From positions 1 through 64,000 of the forward strand of contig CAKTWK010000001.1 in the NCBI GenBank assembly GCA_934630735.1: a stretch of 64,000 nt of DNA, given 5' to 3'. The translations under genes were made by a program, and so were the position numbers. This document shows positions 17,387 to 27,094 of this stretch, piece after piece (positions within the stretch are counted from its first letter, which is position 1; each line of letters opens with the position of its first letter). The notes under the pieces are model-generated. The model ran no database searches and was not told where the DNA came from. It saw nothing but the letters and a program-made list of their open reading frames with translations. Origin of the DNA: an uncultured Collinsella sp. GTDB taxonomy: Bacteria; Actinomycetota; Coriobacteriia; Coriobacteriales; Coriobacteriaceae.

Positions 17387-17587
17387 AACCTACCATTTAG
17401 GGACAGGTTTGTTTTGGCAGGTTTTATCTGCGGAAACGCCGCGACGGCCGCACCGCAATAAACCCTGCGCCGCAATACATATGCAGCGCTCCAAAGGGGG
17501 CCGGCCTCACCGATGTGCGAGGCCGGCCCCCTTTGCCGTTTTGCCTGATAAAACCTGCCAAAATAAACCTGTCCCTTTTTGGTAGGT
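17384..17587. repeat. Nested inverted-repeat element starting at the pth stop
   Basis: Outer arms 17388-17426 and 17549-17587 (39 bp, 4 mismatches) contain AGGGACAGGTTT and GGCAGGTTTTA. Inside, 17493-17534 is a perfect 16-bp hairpin (AAAGGGGGCCGGCCTC) that can act as terminator. The left arm begins at the pth stop codon (TAAAACCTACCA). The same sequence forms a compact hairpin at the purF stop (56691-56733). This fills most of the 360-nt gap before nfnA. Confidence 0.88.
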
Positions 17588-17636
17588 CACTTTTCCCGAC
17601 CGCCGAAGACACACGTAAGCGACATGTCCATGAGGG

Positions 17637-17642
17637 TATAAT
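17637..17642 (+). promoter_or_regulatory. -10 box for nfnAB
   Basis: Consensus TATAAT, about 105 nt before the nfnA ATG; the -35 is weak. Confidence 0.5.
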
Positions 17643-17747
17643 TTGCACCGTATGTCTGCACAACGCCTGTGCGCGTACGGTTTTATTCGGGCTACCGTCC
17701 ATTTCCGTGGAGGCACGGTTCGGCGGCCCTAACAAGAGAGGGGTTCT

Positions 17748-18587
17748 ATGTATAAGATCCTGGAGAAGACGCAGTTCTCGGAGAAGGTGTTCAAGTTCCG
17801 CATCGAGGCGCCTGCAATCGCCAAGCATGCGCACGCTGGACAGTTCCTCATGGTTCGCGCCAACGAGACGGGCGAACGTGTCCCGTTTACCCTGGCCGGC
17901 TGGAACGGTGACGAGGGCTGGGTCGAGTTCATCTTCATGGTGATCGGCAAGACCACCGAGATGCTTTCCACCTACGAGGCCGGCGAGTCACTGCGCGACG
18001 TCGTGGGCCCGCTGGGCGTTCCCACCGAGATGGCCGAGGGCCCCTGCGCCGTCATTGGCGGCGGCGTCGGCCTGGCAATTGCCTTCCCGGTCGCCAAGCA
18101 CCTGGTCGAGACCGGCCACGAAGTGCACGCCATCATGGGCGCCCGCACCAAGGACCTCCTGCTCATGGAGGACCAGTTCCGCGAGCTCCTCGACGAGGAC
18201 CACATCCACATCACCACTGACGACGGTTCCTACGGCGAGCAGGGCGTTGTCACCGCTCCGCTGGAGCGCCTGCTGCAGGACAAGGCCGTGAGCCAGGTCT
18301 TCTGCGTCGGCCCCGTTCCGATGATGAAGTTCTCGACCCTCACCGCCCAGAAGTACGACACACCCATCACCGCGTCCCTCAACCCCATCATGGTTGACGG
18401 CACCGGTATGTGCGGCTGCTGCCGCGTCGAAGTGGGCGGCGTGACCAAGTTCGCTTGCGTCGACGGCCCCGACTTCGATGCCACCCTGGTCGACTGGGAT
18501 GACCTTCGTGCCCGCCAGGCCGCTTACCGTTCCGAAGAGGGCGCGTCCCTCAAGGCCTATGAGGAAAAGAGCTGCGCATGCCACTAG
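17748..18587 (+). CDS. nfnA: NADH-dependent ferredoxin:NADP+ oxidoreductase subunit A (sulfide dehydrogenase-like FAD/2Fe-2S subunit)
   Basis: 279 aa, ferredoxin-NADP reductase-type. An FAD domain (VPFTLAG), a nucleotide domain (VIGGGVGLAIAFPVA) and a C-terminal cluster of Cys (GMCGCCRV, then FACVDGPDF) bind a [2Fe-2S] centre. Together with the next gene it matches NfnAB, the bifurcating transhydrogenase that couples NADH and ferredoxin oxidation to NADPH formation in anaerobes. The gene pair overlaps by 10 nt. An alternative label is sulfide dehydrogenase subunit B. Confidence 0.88.
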   Translation: MYKILEKTQFSEKVFKFRIEAPAIAKHAHAGQFLMVRANETGERVPFTLAGWNGDEGWVEFIFMVIGKTTEMLSTYEAGESLRDVVGPLGVPTEMAEGPCAVIGGGVGLAIAFPVAKHLVETGHEVHAIMGARTKDLLLMEDQFRELLDEDHIHITTDDGSYGEQGVVTAPLERLLQDKAVSQVFCVGPVPMMKFSTLTAQKYDTPITASLNPIMVDGTGMCGCCRVEVGGVTKFACVDGPDFDATLVDWDDLRARQAAYRSEEGASLKAYEEKSCACH

Positions 18588-19987
18588 TTAACGGTCGTTT
18601 CGTTGCCGATATGAAGTCGCCCCGCACCCCCGATAACGAGGAGCCGGCTGCCGAGCGCGCCTGCGACTTCCGCCCCGTCGACAAGGGCTTCACCGAGGAG
18701 ATGGCGCTGGCCGAGGCCGAGCGCTGTCTCAACTGCAAGAAGCCGTTCTGTGTTGAGGGTTGCCCCGTCAACATCAACATCCCCCGCTTTATCGAGCAGA
18801 TCCGCGCGAAGGACTTCGGCGGCGCCCTCGATACCATCCGCGAGGACTCTATGCTTCCCGCTATCTGCGGCCGCGTCTGCCCGCAGGAGAACCAGTGCGA
18901 GGGCAAGTGCATCCGTGGTAAGAAGTCCGAGCCCGTGGCCATCGGCCAGCTCGAGCGCTTCCTGGGTGACCGCCCCGAGCTCGCCTCCACGCCCAAGATG
19001 GCCCCCAAGAACGGCAAGAAGGTCGCCGTCGTCGGCTCCGGCCCGTCCGGCATCACCTGCGCCGGCGAGCTCGCCCGTAACGGTTTTGACGTCACCGTCT
19101 TTGAGGCCTTCTTTACCGGCGGCGGCGTGCTGGTCTACGGCATCCCCGAGTTCCGTCTGCCCAAGGCGGTCGTCAAGCGCGAGATCGACGGCCTGGAGGA
19201 CATGGGCGTCAAGTTTGAGTACAACTCCGTCGTGGGCAACATGGCCACGGCCGAGGAGCTGTTCGAGCAGGGCTTCGACGCCATCTACGTGGCGACCGGC
19301 GCTGGCCTGCCCAAGTTCCTCAACGTCCCCGGCGAGAACCTGCCCAACGTCTTCTTCGCTAACGAGTACCTCACCCGCGTGAACCTGATGAAGGCCAACA
19401 AGTTCCCCGAGTACGACACCCCCACCAAGCACGGCAAGAACGTCGTCGTCTTTGGTGGCGGCAACGTGGCTATGGACGCCGTCCGTACCGCCAAGCGCCT
19501 GGGCGCCGAGCACGCCATCATCGCCTACCGTCGTACCGAGGACGAGATGCCCTGCCGTCGCGCCGAGCTGCACCATGCTAAGGCCGAGGGCGTCGAGGTT
19601 CTGCCGCTCGTCTCCCCGCTCGAGTTTGTCGCTGGCGAGGACGGCTCCGTGTGCGCCGTCAAGGTCCAGAAGATGGAGCTCGGCGAGCCCGACGAGTCCG
19701 GCCGCCGTCGCCCGGTGCCCATCGAGGGCGCCATCGAGGAGATCCCCTGCGACGTCGCGATCTCGGCTATCGGCACCAACGCCAACCCCTTCGCTGCTAA
19801 GATCGGCGGCAAGATGGAGCTCAACAAGTGGGGCTACATCGTCGCTGACGAGGAGACCGGCCAGACCACCGATCCCCGCATCTGGGCCGGCGGCGACATC
19901 GTCACCGGTGCCGCTACGGTCATTCTGGCGATGGGTGCCGGCAAGAAGGCTGCCGCTTCCATTACCAAGAGCCTGCTGGGCGAGTAA
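18578..19987 (+). CDS. nfnB: Bifurcating transhydrogenase subunit B (glutamate synthase small-subunit homologue)
   Basis: 469 aa, often annotated gltA/gltD. The N-terminal double [4Fe-4S] domain has CLNCKKPFCVEGCPV and CGRVCPQENQCEGKC. FAD (VGSGPSGITCA) and NADPH (FGGGNVAMDA) Rossmann motifs follow, with the C-terminal GGDIVTGAATVILAMGAG. No glutamate synthase large subunit is adjacent, whereas an NfnA partner overlaps it, so the transhydrogenase role is favoured. Confidence 0.88.
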   Translation: MPLVNGRFVADMKSPRTPDNEEPAAERACDFRPVDKGFTEEMALAEAERCLNCKKPFCVEGCPVNINIPRFIEQIRAKDFGGALDTIREDSMLPAICGRVCPQENQCEGKCIRGKKSEPVAIGQLERFLGDRPELASTPKMAPKNGKKVAVVGSGPSGITCAGELARNGFDVTVFEAFFTGGGVLVYGIPEFRLPKAVVKREIDGLEDMGVKFEYNSVVGNMATAEELFEQGFDAIYVATGAGLPKFLNVPGENLPNVFFANEYLTRVNLMKANKFPEYDTPTKHGKNVVVFGGGNVAMDAVRTAKRLGAEHAIIAYRRTEDEMPCRRAELHHAKAEGVEVLPLVSPLEFVAGEDGSVCAVKVQKMELGEPDESGRRRPVPIEGAIEEIPCDVAISAIGTNANPFAAKIGGKMELNKWGYIVADEETGQTTDPRIWAGGDIVTGAATVILAMGAGKKAAASITKSLLGE

Positions 19988-20015
19988 TCACCTACAGCGC
20001 TAGCCACCAAACGGC

Positions 20016-20053
20016 AAAGTCCCCGTCGAGCACACGCCCGGCGGGGACTTTTT
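20016..20053 (+). terminator. nfnAB terminator
   Basis: AAAGTCCCCG / CGGGGACTTTTT hairpin, 28 nt after the nfnB stop. Confidence 0.82.
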
Positions 20054-20069
20054 CTATGCCGACCGCCCC

Positions 20070-20344
20070 AACCACCACGATGGGGACAGGCACCTTTGTG
20101 ATGGTTTTGGACTTGCCCAGTCGTTTTGTCTCGATCTGTAACACCTGGAGCCCGTTGAGCCTTGTAGTTGTTACAGATCGAGATATTGCTCCAACCGCCT
20201 CCGCTTTGTCTCAATCTGTAACAGTTAGAGGCCAAATTCCTCGCTACATGTTACAGATCGAGACGTTAGGTTGGCTGCCATTCGGTTCATCTAAATCTGT
20301 AACACCTGGAGCCGTTTTGGGCAGCTTGGTGTTACAGATTGAGA
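20070..20344. repeat. GGGGACAG hairpin followed by three 80-bp-phased hairpin units
   Basis: A hairpin ACCACCAC..GGGGACAGGCACCTTTGTGATGGT (20070-20107) is followed by units at 20129, 20209 and 20290 (period 80-81). Each has arms TCTCGATCTGTAACA / TGTTACAGATCGAGA or variants TCTCAATC and TCTAAATC. Units 2 and 3 and the trailing GCCGAGAACGA..GCCGTC match the array at 27154-27289 closely. The block lies just 3' of the 2202-aa surface gene. Confidence 0.88.
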
Positions 20345-20381
20345 TTTTCCTAAAGCCGAGAACGAGAGCCGTCGCCAAAAC

Positions 20382-23300
20382 CTAACGCTTGCGGCGCTTG
20401 GTCGCAGCGATGCCTGCCGCGGCTACGGTTGCGCCGGCGATGCCCAGGGCGGCGACCGTCATCGCGGCGGAGTCACCCGTGCTGGCGAGCTCCGTGCCTC
20501 CGGACTTCTTGCCGTTCTCGCTCTTACCCTTGGACTTACCCGTCGTCACCGTGGTCGTCGTCGAAGTCGAACTGCCCGCAGGGACCCCGCCACCACCAAA
20601 GCCATCCGTACCGCCACCCTGCTCGCCGCCGCCAGGCGTCGGCTTGGATTCCGGCTTGGGCCCGGGCTCCGGCTTGGGCTCGGGTGTCGCCTCATCGGTG
20701 ACCGTAATCGTAATGTTCAGACGCTCGGAATACTCGCTGTACGACATGCCAAGGCGCTGCGCCGCAATGCGCACATACATGTTGCTATCGAGCGCAATAG
20801 GCTCGGTGTACTTTACGCGGCCTTCGTCACGGCAGGGGCAGGTGTCGTTGGTGGTGTACCAAATCGTCGTGCCATCCTCGGCCGAAAGCTCCAGCTTCGT
20901 GCCCTTGGGCACCGTAATGTAGTTCTCCTTGGGCGACCATGCACCAAACGTCGTCGCACCAATCGTCGCCACCGGTCGCGCCGGTCGCACTGCCTCGGCA
21001 GACACGCGAACGTCGATCTGCTTGGACAGCGCCGTGCCGTCCACCGCCGCCGTCAACGTCGTCAAACCGGGCAGAGCACCATGCAGCGCAAACGTCGCCG
21101 CGCCATCCTCGCCCGTCACGGCCTGGGTGGCATCGACAGAGCAGATAGCCGATGACTCCAGCCCAACACTAACCTTGGCGCCCGCAAACGGCTTGCCCGC
21201 CTTATCGGTCACGTGCGCCACCAGCTCAAAATCACTGCCCTCAAGCATGGTCACAGCCTGCTCCACGTTGAGCTTGAGCTTGTCGGCACGAACGCCCACG
21301 ACAAGCTCGCCACTTGCCCAGCGCGCCATGGCCGTGCCGGCGTAGTTGCGAGCACCGTCGAGCTCAAACGCCACCGTCGAGCCCGCCTCACGCGCATCGG
21401 CATAGCGAATACGCAGCACGCGCGACAGCGGCTTGCCATTGGGATCGTCCTGCTTGTCGAGCCACGTATACGTCACGTCGCCCAAGCCCTGCGCGCACAA
21501 TGCGGCCAGGGCATCGTCGCTCGCATCCATATACTGCGTAAACTCAACCTCGACGCAATCGGTATAGGCATGGGCCGAAGCCACCTCGGGCGCCGCCGTC
21601 GACACCAAGCCAATGTTCACCTCAGTCTGAATCGGTGGCACGCGCAGCCAAGCCGAACGCGCCTCCTCATACCCGTCCTTGGTCACGCGCACCTGATACC
21701 AGCCGGTCGGCGTATTCCAGTTGTACGCACCGTCCGCACCCGTTGCAAGCGGATTGTCCTGCTCATACTCCTCGGCATCCCAACGCACGGCATTGGTACC
21801 GGCCGCATCGTCGGCGCTCCACAGCTCAACCGTCGCTCCTTCAACCGTATTAGACAGCAGGCCCTCGTACACCACGCCCGCAGGGTCGGGTGCCGCCTTG
21901 GCAGCCACGTTGCGATAACGCGCCTCAAAGATCGACTGCATCTTCTCGTCCGAAATCAAGCCGTCCTTGTTGGCGTTATAGACCTCGGCATCGGTCAGCT
22001 CGCCCCAGTTGACCGTAATACGATTCTGGCACGCGCGCTCCACCTGCTCGCAGGCAACATCGTAGGCGCATTCGGCATTGGTCAGCTTAATCGCGCGCTC
22101 CGAACCTACGCTGGTCGAAGCCGCGTCATAGGCAGCGCCCACCACGGTACCCGCCGAACCGGCCGTCAGTACGCCGGCGATTGTCATAATGGAGCCCACT
22201 GCCACATCGGTGCTGTCGTGGCAGAGCTGGCGATACAGCAGATCCTCAAACGCACGCGCCTTCTCCATGGCGTCGCGCAGCGCGTAAATGCACTTCCAGT
22301 CGTCCTCGGTCTTCTCGGGCTTGGCAAGCAAGCGCGTATGCTGAAGCTCATAGCCCTCGCGCTCGCCCTTCACCTTCTGCATACGGACGTTCACGTTCTC
22401 CCAGTTCTTGCTGGCATCGTTCACGCCGTAAATGCCGGTAAAGATGCCGATGCCCTGGGTCGCCGCGGGAAACGCCTGGCCGGCCGCCTTCCACGCATCG
22501 GTCTTAAAGACCTGTCCGAACATCTCGCACTCAATCTTATAGCTCTTGAGCGAACGGATCGTGCGAATGAGCTTCATATGGGCGCTCACGTCGCCGTTAC
22601 GCTTCCAAGCCATAAGCCAGCCGCGAATCGTAGAGTTATTGAGGCTATGGACCACATTCCAGTTGTCGTACAGGTTGTCCAGAATGTCGCACTGCATAGC
22701 GATCGAGTTAAACAGAAGCGCCTGGTTCTTGTTGTTATTGGAGTTCTCGATAAACTCCGACTCGATATAGGCCGTCTGCTCGCCATCGGGCGCGGCGACC
22801 TTAAAGCCCTTGACGGTATCGTCGTCAGCCGCCTTGTAGCTCAGCGAGCTGCCGAGCGCCTGGCCCAAATCGTTAAACCCGCTCGTCGACTGGCCTTTGT
22901 ACTCGCTGGCCTTAATGCCCGCACACTTGTTGAGCGCCGCAGCGCTTGCGTCATTCCAGCTTCCGTATTGGTTGAGCCGGCCGATACCCATCGACTGGCC
23001 CACCAGATCCTCGGCCTGCTGGGCAATAAACTCCGCTCGCGACGCATGGTCGACAAGCTCCTTGATGGCCTCCGCATCCGCAGCGTTTGAGCCCTGGGCC
23101 GCCGCAAGTTCCTGATACCAATCCTCGCTGGTACCATAAGCATCCTCAAAGATCATCTTGTCCACATTGACGCCGTAGCTGTCGCCCTGCTGGGTTAACA
23201 GCGCCGACGACCCGCCGACCGCAGCCTTGAGTTCGGCCGCAACCTGCGCGGCCTCGTCGTTGCCAGCATCATCACCCTCGCCGTCGCGGGCGGCAGGGGC

Positions 23301-26300
23301 GCGACGAGCCTTACGGGCGGCTCCACCTTGTGCTTCGCCCTCTTTGCCGTCCCCGTCCTCCTCGGCAAACGCATCGGCGACCATCTGGTCAATCGCGTCG
23401 TTGAAGGCCTCGTCGACATCGTTAAACGAGTTATCCATCATATACTCGTGCCACTGCTGCACGGCATTCGAGAACTCCTGCTGGCGCTCCTCGGCCGCGG
23501 CGGAATGCTTTTTGGCCGAAGCGTTGGCGTCAAAACTCAGCATGGTCATAAGCTGAGCATTGGAGATGCGGTAGGTCTGCGGCATAAAGATCTGCTCAAA
23601 GTTGCCGCAGTTCACATAGGTTGAATCATTCGCCTTGTTAAACTCGTCGAGCAGCTTAAGGTAACCCTCGTCCACATACTCCGCCACATAGCGCACATGG
23701 GTGCCCTCGCGCGACTTTTGAGTCAGAGGAATCGTCACCGTCTTGCCATCCACGCAGTCCACATACAGGTCGAGCGTGTCGGCGGCCTCTTCGTTTCCCA
23801 CCTCGAGTGTGATATCGAACGTCCAGTAGGCGTTCTTCTTTTGCGGCAGATGATGGAAGGTCCACAGACTCTTGCCGGTGTCCTTGCCGTCCTTGACCAG
23901 GTTTTGCGTACCGCCACGATACGTCACATCAAAGTTCCAGACCGAAGCGCCCGGAACATAGCGCACATAATTGCGAGCCGTCACCTCTGCGGCAGCGGCG
24001 GCGACGTCGGTCGAGCCCACGCGCGCCTCGAGCGTCACGCGCTCGGCGGCAAGCGTATCCTGCGGCAGGTCGTATTCAATCTTGGCACGGCCGAGTTTAT
24101 TGGTCTTGCCGGTGTACTTTGCAGCCGAGGCGCCCGCGCCCACGGTAAGCTGCACGCTTTTGCCCGGCGCCGCATAAACGTAGGCCACATTGCCCAGCAG
24201 GCTGTGAACGTCGGTGTTGTCGACCTCGATGCGCGATCCGCTAACCTCGAGTGTGGTGCTCCCCAGCGGCAACGTCACCTCGCCCAGCGTAATAAGCGGC
24301 GAGATGGCATAGATGCCCGCGGCCTTAGGCTTAAAGCGCACAAACACATCGGCGCCCATGCCCTCTTTCATGTCGAGAACGAGGTTGTCGCCCTCCCACG
24401 TCGCGTCAGTCCACCATGTACGGGAGCTATCACCGGGGTCGCGAGAGCCTGCGGACACATCCTCGGCGGCATCCTTTGCCAGCGGAATCTCAATCTTGGC
24501 AGCCTGGCTGTCTTTGAGCTCGTAATGAATGCGCAGCTCGGTCTCCACGCCAACGACCGCGGAAGAATCGGCGATAACCGAGCCCGCCGTCAGCCCGCGC
24601 TCGGCACGATACGTCTCTACGTCAAACGCGGGGACGTCGAGCGTCACGTCGAGCTGTTTGCCGTCCTTAATCTTCACCTGCTTTTGCGCGATATGCTTAC
24701 CCACGGTCAGCCCTAGGCGGCTAAACGTGGAATAGCTCGTCGCTTGAATGTCGTAGCTCGTCTTGTTAAAGGCGACGATGGTGTACGAACCGGCCTTAAG
24801 GCGCGGCGTCTCGGCCTTCATGATAGGCGTGGTGCCATCGTCTTCGTAACCCATCAGATAGGTGACACCGTCGGCAACTAGCTTGCCGTCTGACGTACGG
24901 AACACCAGCACGCGGTTGGCTCCCTGGTAGTCGCCCTTGGTCGTGACCGTCGCCGTACCCCAAGGCTTCAAGTCGATATCGACCTTGCCAGCCGAGGGCT
25001 TCACCGTCGCCGTCGCCCCACCCAGCTTGAGGCTGTCTTTGGGCTCGAGCGTTATCTCCAGATCCTGGTCTGCGTCGGCAATGGCCTGCGACACCACGAG
25101 TGCTGTGCCCTGGATACGGAAGTCGTTTTCCTTGTCACCCTTGGCAGGTTTGAGCGTCTTGCCGCCGCTCTTCACCGTCAGATCGATGTTATCGAGACTA
25201 TCGAGCTCAATGCGTTCGGTCTTATCCTGGCCTGCGACCGGTTCGAGATAGGCCACATTGAGTTCAATCGCGCGCGAGGCCGGAATCTTGGTAAAGTCCT
25301 CCGCCTTAATCTCTCCGATATTCCATGTGCCCGTCATCTGGTCGCCCGGGCGCGCCAGCACCATGTCATAGTAACCGCTGAGCGAAATGCGCAGGGTGGC
25401 TGCTGTCTTGGAGAGAGCGTCCGCTGTAAAGCTGCCGTCATCGCCAACCGCCAGCAGCGTGGACTGCCCCGCCTGCACGAGTGTAGCCGTCGCGCTCTGG
25501 GGAAGTTTGCCCGTCACCTGGGCCGCCTCGCCCATCCACTCAAACGTGTAGGCAGGCTTCGAGGAATCGACGGAGTCCTTGCGATCGGCCACGGCATCGG
25601 CAAGCTTTTTGACCATCGAGGGGTTGCCAGCCGAATCGGTCGCATAGGCATAGACGGCCTGGCCTTCACTAAAGGGAATCGCATACGTTACGCCATCGAT
25701 TGTCACGCGCTCATTATAGTCGCCCGGATAGCCCGCCTCACCAAACTGAAGATCGGGGTTCATCACGCGCAGGGCAACGGCATTATGGTTCGTCTCGTTT
25801 CCGTATCTCGTGTTCTCAAAAGCTCCCCACTCTATCATTTCCACGCTTTTGGGTAGCACAATCTCTTTGCCGGCAATCGCAGGATCAAGAGAGGCGAACG
25901 CGAGCGCCCCGATAGATTTGACACCATCACCAATCGTCACCGACGACACATGCGAGCACCCATCAAAGGCGTAGTGCTCAATCCGCTCCACCGTACCCGG
26001 CACGTTGATCTGCGTAAAGGTGAGTACCGTTGTATCCGAGACATAGAACTGCGGCACGCCGCAATTGGCGAAGGCACGATAGTCGATAGTCTTAACCGAA
26101 GGCGGCAGCGTTGCCACCACGTTGTCATCGAGCTTTTCGCAGCCCTCAAAGGCCTGCTCGGGAATCGTGGTAAAGGCCGCGTTATTGGGCCAGGTCACCG
26201 TCTGAAGTGTCTTGCTTCCGGTAAACGCATTCCAGCCCAACTCCTCGACCGAATCGGGCAGTGCGATTTCCTTGATGCTGCTGCCTCCCAGGCCGCCAAC

Positions 26301-26990
26301 GGTGCGGACATGCGAATCGGGGGCGAAGGTGACCGATGTGAGAGCGGCGTTTCCCATGCCCTTAAGGCTCACGACATTTTTGCCGTCGATGGTCGAGGGC
26401 ACCTCCAACGTGGTAATGCCTGCGTCGCCATACTCGATAGAAATTTCGTTGGTGAGGCTATCGATCGAGAAGTAGTACTGCGCGGGGGTCTGCTCGCCGG
26501 CCACGTAGCCATCGTCGTATTCGCCCTTTACGCCCGTGGTGCCCTTCGAGGTTGCCCAGAGTTCAAGTTCCTCGTTCCAGGTCGCCTCGGTGCCGGAAGC
26601 CTCCTCTTGCTTTTGCTGCTCGGCGAGCTCCTCGCCCTCGACAAGATCGGTGGCAAGCGTACCCGCAGGTGTGCTCTCGGTCTGTCCGGCGCCCGTCAGG
26701 CCCGCCGCCGATGCAATCTCGGAGGCCGGGGGCGTAGGGGCGTCACCGGTATCGAGCACTGTGGGGTCGGTAGCGTCGGCATCGGACGCGGCGTCGGCGG
26801 GGTCGGCATCGGGCGCGGCGTCGGCGGGGTCGGCATCGTCTACTTGGTCGACATCCGTCTGCACAAAGGTGCTATCGGTGGTGAGCACCTCGGCAAACGC
26901 GCCCACAGGCAACGAGCCCGTTACCATGGTGAGGGTCACCGCGGCAATGGTCAGGCGGCGGCAAAGCGCTCGAACAGTAGTCCACCTCAT
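20382..26990 (-). CDS. Giant sortase-type surface protein with LRR, Ig-like and CHB_HEX-like domains
   Basis: About 2202 aa from ATG 26990 (AAAGGAA 8 nt upstream). Order: signal peptide (1-33, ends GAFA); an Asp/Ala/Pro-rich repeat (DADPADAA); a BspA-type leucine-rich region (about 165-410, motifs such as LPDSVEELGWNAF, VERIEHYAFDGCS); several beta-sandwich/carboxypeptidase-regulatory-like domains (about 480-1090); a long alpha-helical region (about 1150-1670) with a charged linker; further Ig-like domains (PIQTEVNI, TVEGATVELW); a chitobiase C-terminal-like domain near 2050 (TIWYTTND); a Pro/Gly linker; and a sorting tail LASTGD, TM, KRRKR. It is probably an adhesin or host-binding protein on the wall. 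No enzymatic motif recognised. Confidence 0.88.
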   Translation of the reverse strand: MRWTTVRALCRRLTIAAVTLTMVTGSLPVGAFAEVLTTDSTFVQTDVDQVDDADPADAAPDADPADAASDADATDPTVLDTGDAPTPPASEIASAAGLTGAGQTESTPAGTLATDLVEGEELAEQQKQEEASGTEATWNEELELWATSKGTTGVKGEYDDGYVAGEQTPAQYYFSIDSLTNEISIEYGDAGITTLEVPSTIDGKNVVSLKGMGNAALTSVTFAPDSHVRTVGGLGGSSIKEIALPDSVEELGWNAFTGSKTLQTVTWPNNAAFTTIPEQAFEGCEKLDDNVVATLPPSVKTIDYRAFANCGVPQFYVSDTTVLTFTQINVPGTVERIEHYAFDGCSHVSSVTIGDGVKSIGALAFASLDPAIAGKEIVLPKSVEMIEWGAFENTRYGNETNHNAVALRVMNPDLQFGEAGYPGDYNERVTIDGVTYAIPFSEGQAVYAYATDSAGNPSMVKKLADAVADRKDSVDSSKPAYTFEWMGEAAQVTGKLPQSATATLVQAGQSTLLAVGDDGSFTADALSKTAATLRISLSGYYDMVLARPGDQMTGTWNIGEIKAEDFTKIPASRAIELNVAYLEPVAGQDKTERIELDSLDNIDLTVKSGGKTLKPAKGDKENDFRIQGTALVVSQAIADADQDLEITLEPKDSLKLGGATATVKPSAGKVDIDLKPWGTATVTTKGDYQGANRVLVFRTSDGKLVADGVTYLMGYEDDGTTPIMKAETPRLKAGSYTIVAFNKTSYDIQATSYSTFSRLGLTVGKHIAQKQVKIKDGKQLDVTLDVPAFDVETYRAERGLTAGSVIADSSAVVGVETELRIHYELKDSQAAKIEIPLAKDAAEDVSAGSRDPGDSSRTWWTDATWEGDNLVLDMKEGMGADVFVRFKPKAAGIYAISPLITLGEVTLPLGSTTLEVSGSRIEVDNTDVHSLLGNVAYVYAAPGKSVQLTVGAGASAAKYTGKTNKLGRAKIEYDLPQDTLAAERVTLEARVGSTDVAAAAAEVTARNYVRYVPGASVWNFDVTYRGGTQNLVKDGKDTGKSLWTFHHLPQKKNAYWTFDITLEVGNEEAADTLDLYVDCVDGKTVTIPLTQKSREGTHVRYVAEYVDEGYLKLLDEFNKANDSTYVNCGNFEQIFMPQTYRISNAQLMTMLSFDANASAKKHSAAAEERQQEFSNAVQQWHEYMMDNSFNDVDEAFNDAIDQMVADAFAEEDGDGKEGEAQGGAARKARRAPAARDGEGDDAGNDEAAQVAAELKAAVGGSSALLTQQGDSYGVNVDKMIFEDAYGTSEDWYQELAAAQGSNAADAEAIKELVDHASRAEFIAQQAEDLVGQSMGIGRLNQYGSWNDASAAALNKCAGIKASEYKGQSTSGFNDLGQALGSSLSYKAADDDTVKGFKVAAPDGEQTAYIESEFIENSNNNKNQALLFNSIAMQCDILDNLYDNWNVVHSLNNSTIRGWLMAWKRNGDVSAHMKLIRTIRSLKSYKIECEMFGQVFKTDAWKAAGQAFPAATQGIGIFTGIYGVNDASKNWENVNVRMQKVKGEREGYELQHTRLLAKPEKTEDDWKCIYALRDAMEKARAFEDLLYRQLCHDSTDVAVGSIMTIAGVLTAGSAGTVVGAAYDAASTSVGSERAIKLTNAECAYDVACEQVERACQNRITVNWGELTDAEVYNANKDGLISDEKMQSIFEARYRNVAAKAAPDPAGVVYEGLLSNTVEGATVELWSADDAAGTNAVRWDAEEYEQDNPLATGADGAYNWNTPTGWYQVRVTKDGYEEARSAWLRVPPIQTEVNIGLVSTAAPEVASAHAYTDCVEVEFTQYMDASDDALAALCAQGLGDVTYTWLDKQDDPNGKPLSRVLRIRYADAREAGSTVAFELDGARNYAGTAMARWASGELVVGVRADKLKLNVEQAVTMLEGSDFELVAHVTDKAGKPFAGAKVSVGLESSAICSVDATQAVTGEDGAATFALHGALPGLTTLTAAVDGTALSKQIDVRVSAEAVRPARPVATIGATTFGAWSPKENYITVPKGTKLELSAEDGTTIWYTTNDTCPCRDEGRVKYTEPIALDSNMYVRIAAQRLGMSYSEYSERLNITITVTDEATPEPKPEPGPKPESKPTPGGGEQGGGTDGFGGGGVPAGSSTSTTTTVTTGKSKGKSENGKKSGGTELASTGDSAAMTVAALGIAGATVAAAGIAATKRRKR

Positions 26991-27048
26991 GGTCGTTCCT
27001 TTCCTGCAAACCAAAAGTCATCCAGCGTAATCGTCGTCCAAAAACAAA

Positions 27049-27083
27049 GCGAACGGTAGGTTCATATATACGAACCTACCGTT
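27049..27083. promoter_or_regulatory. 13-bp-arm palindrome upstream of the giant surface gene
   Basis: On the minus strand GAACGGTAGGTTC and GAACCTACCGTTC are perfect inverse copies. The core AGGTTCG-N7-GAACCT recurs at 29823-29850 upstream of the next surface gene, each next to GCAGGTAGA. It is about 60-95 nt before the start codon, so it may be an operator or a leader hairpin. Confidence 0.55.
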
Positions 27084-27094
27084 CTACCTGCGCA

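Noticed and set aside
18578..19987. Glutamate synthase small subunit (gltD)
   Set aside because: No large subunit is adjacent and the partner is an NfnA-type protein overlapping by 10 nt, so a transhydrogenase is more likely.
21213..23090. 625-aa plus-strand frame within the giant surface gene
   Set aside because: A shadow frame with Arg/His/Leu-biased composition; the minus-strand protein is continuous with signal peptide and sorting tail.
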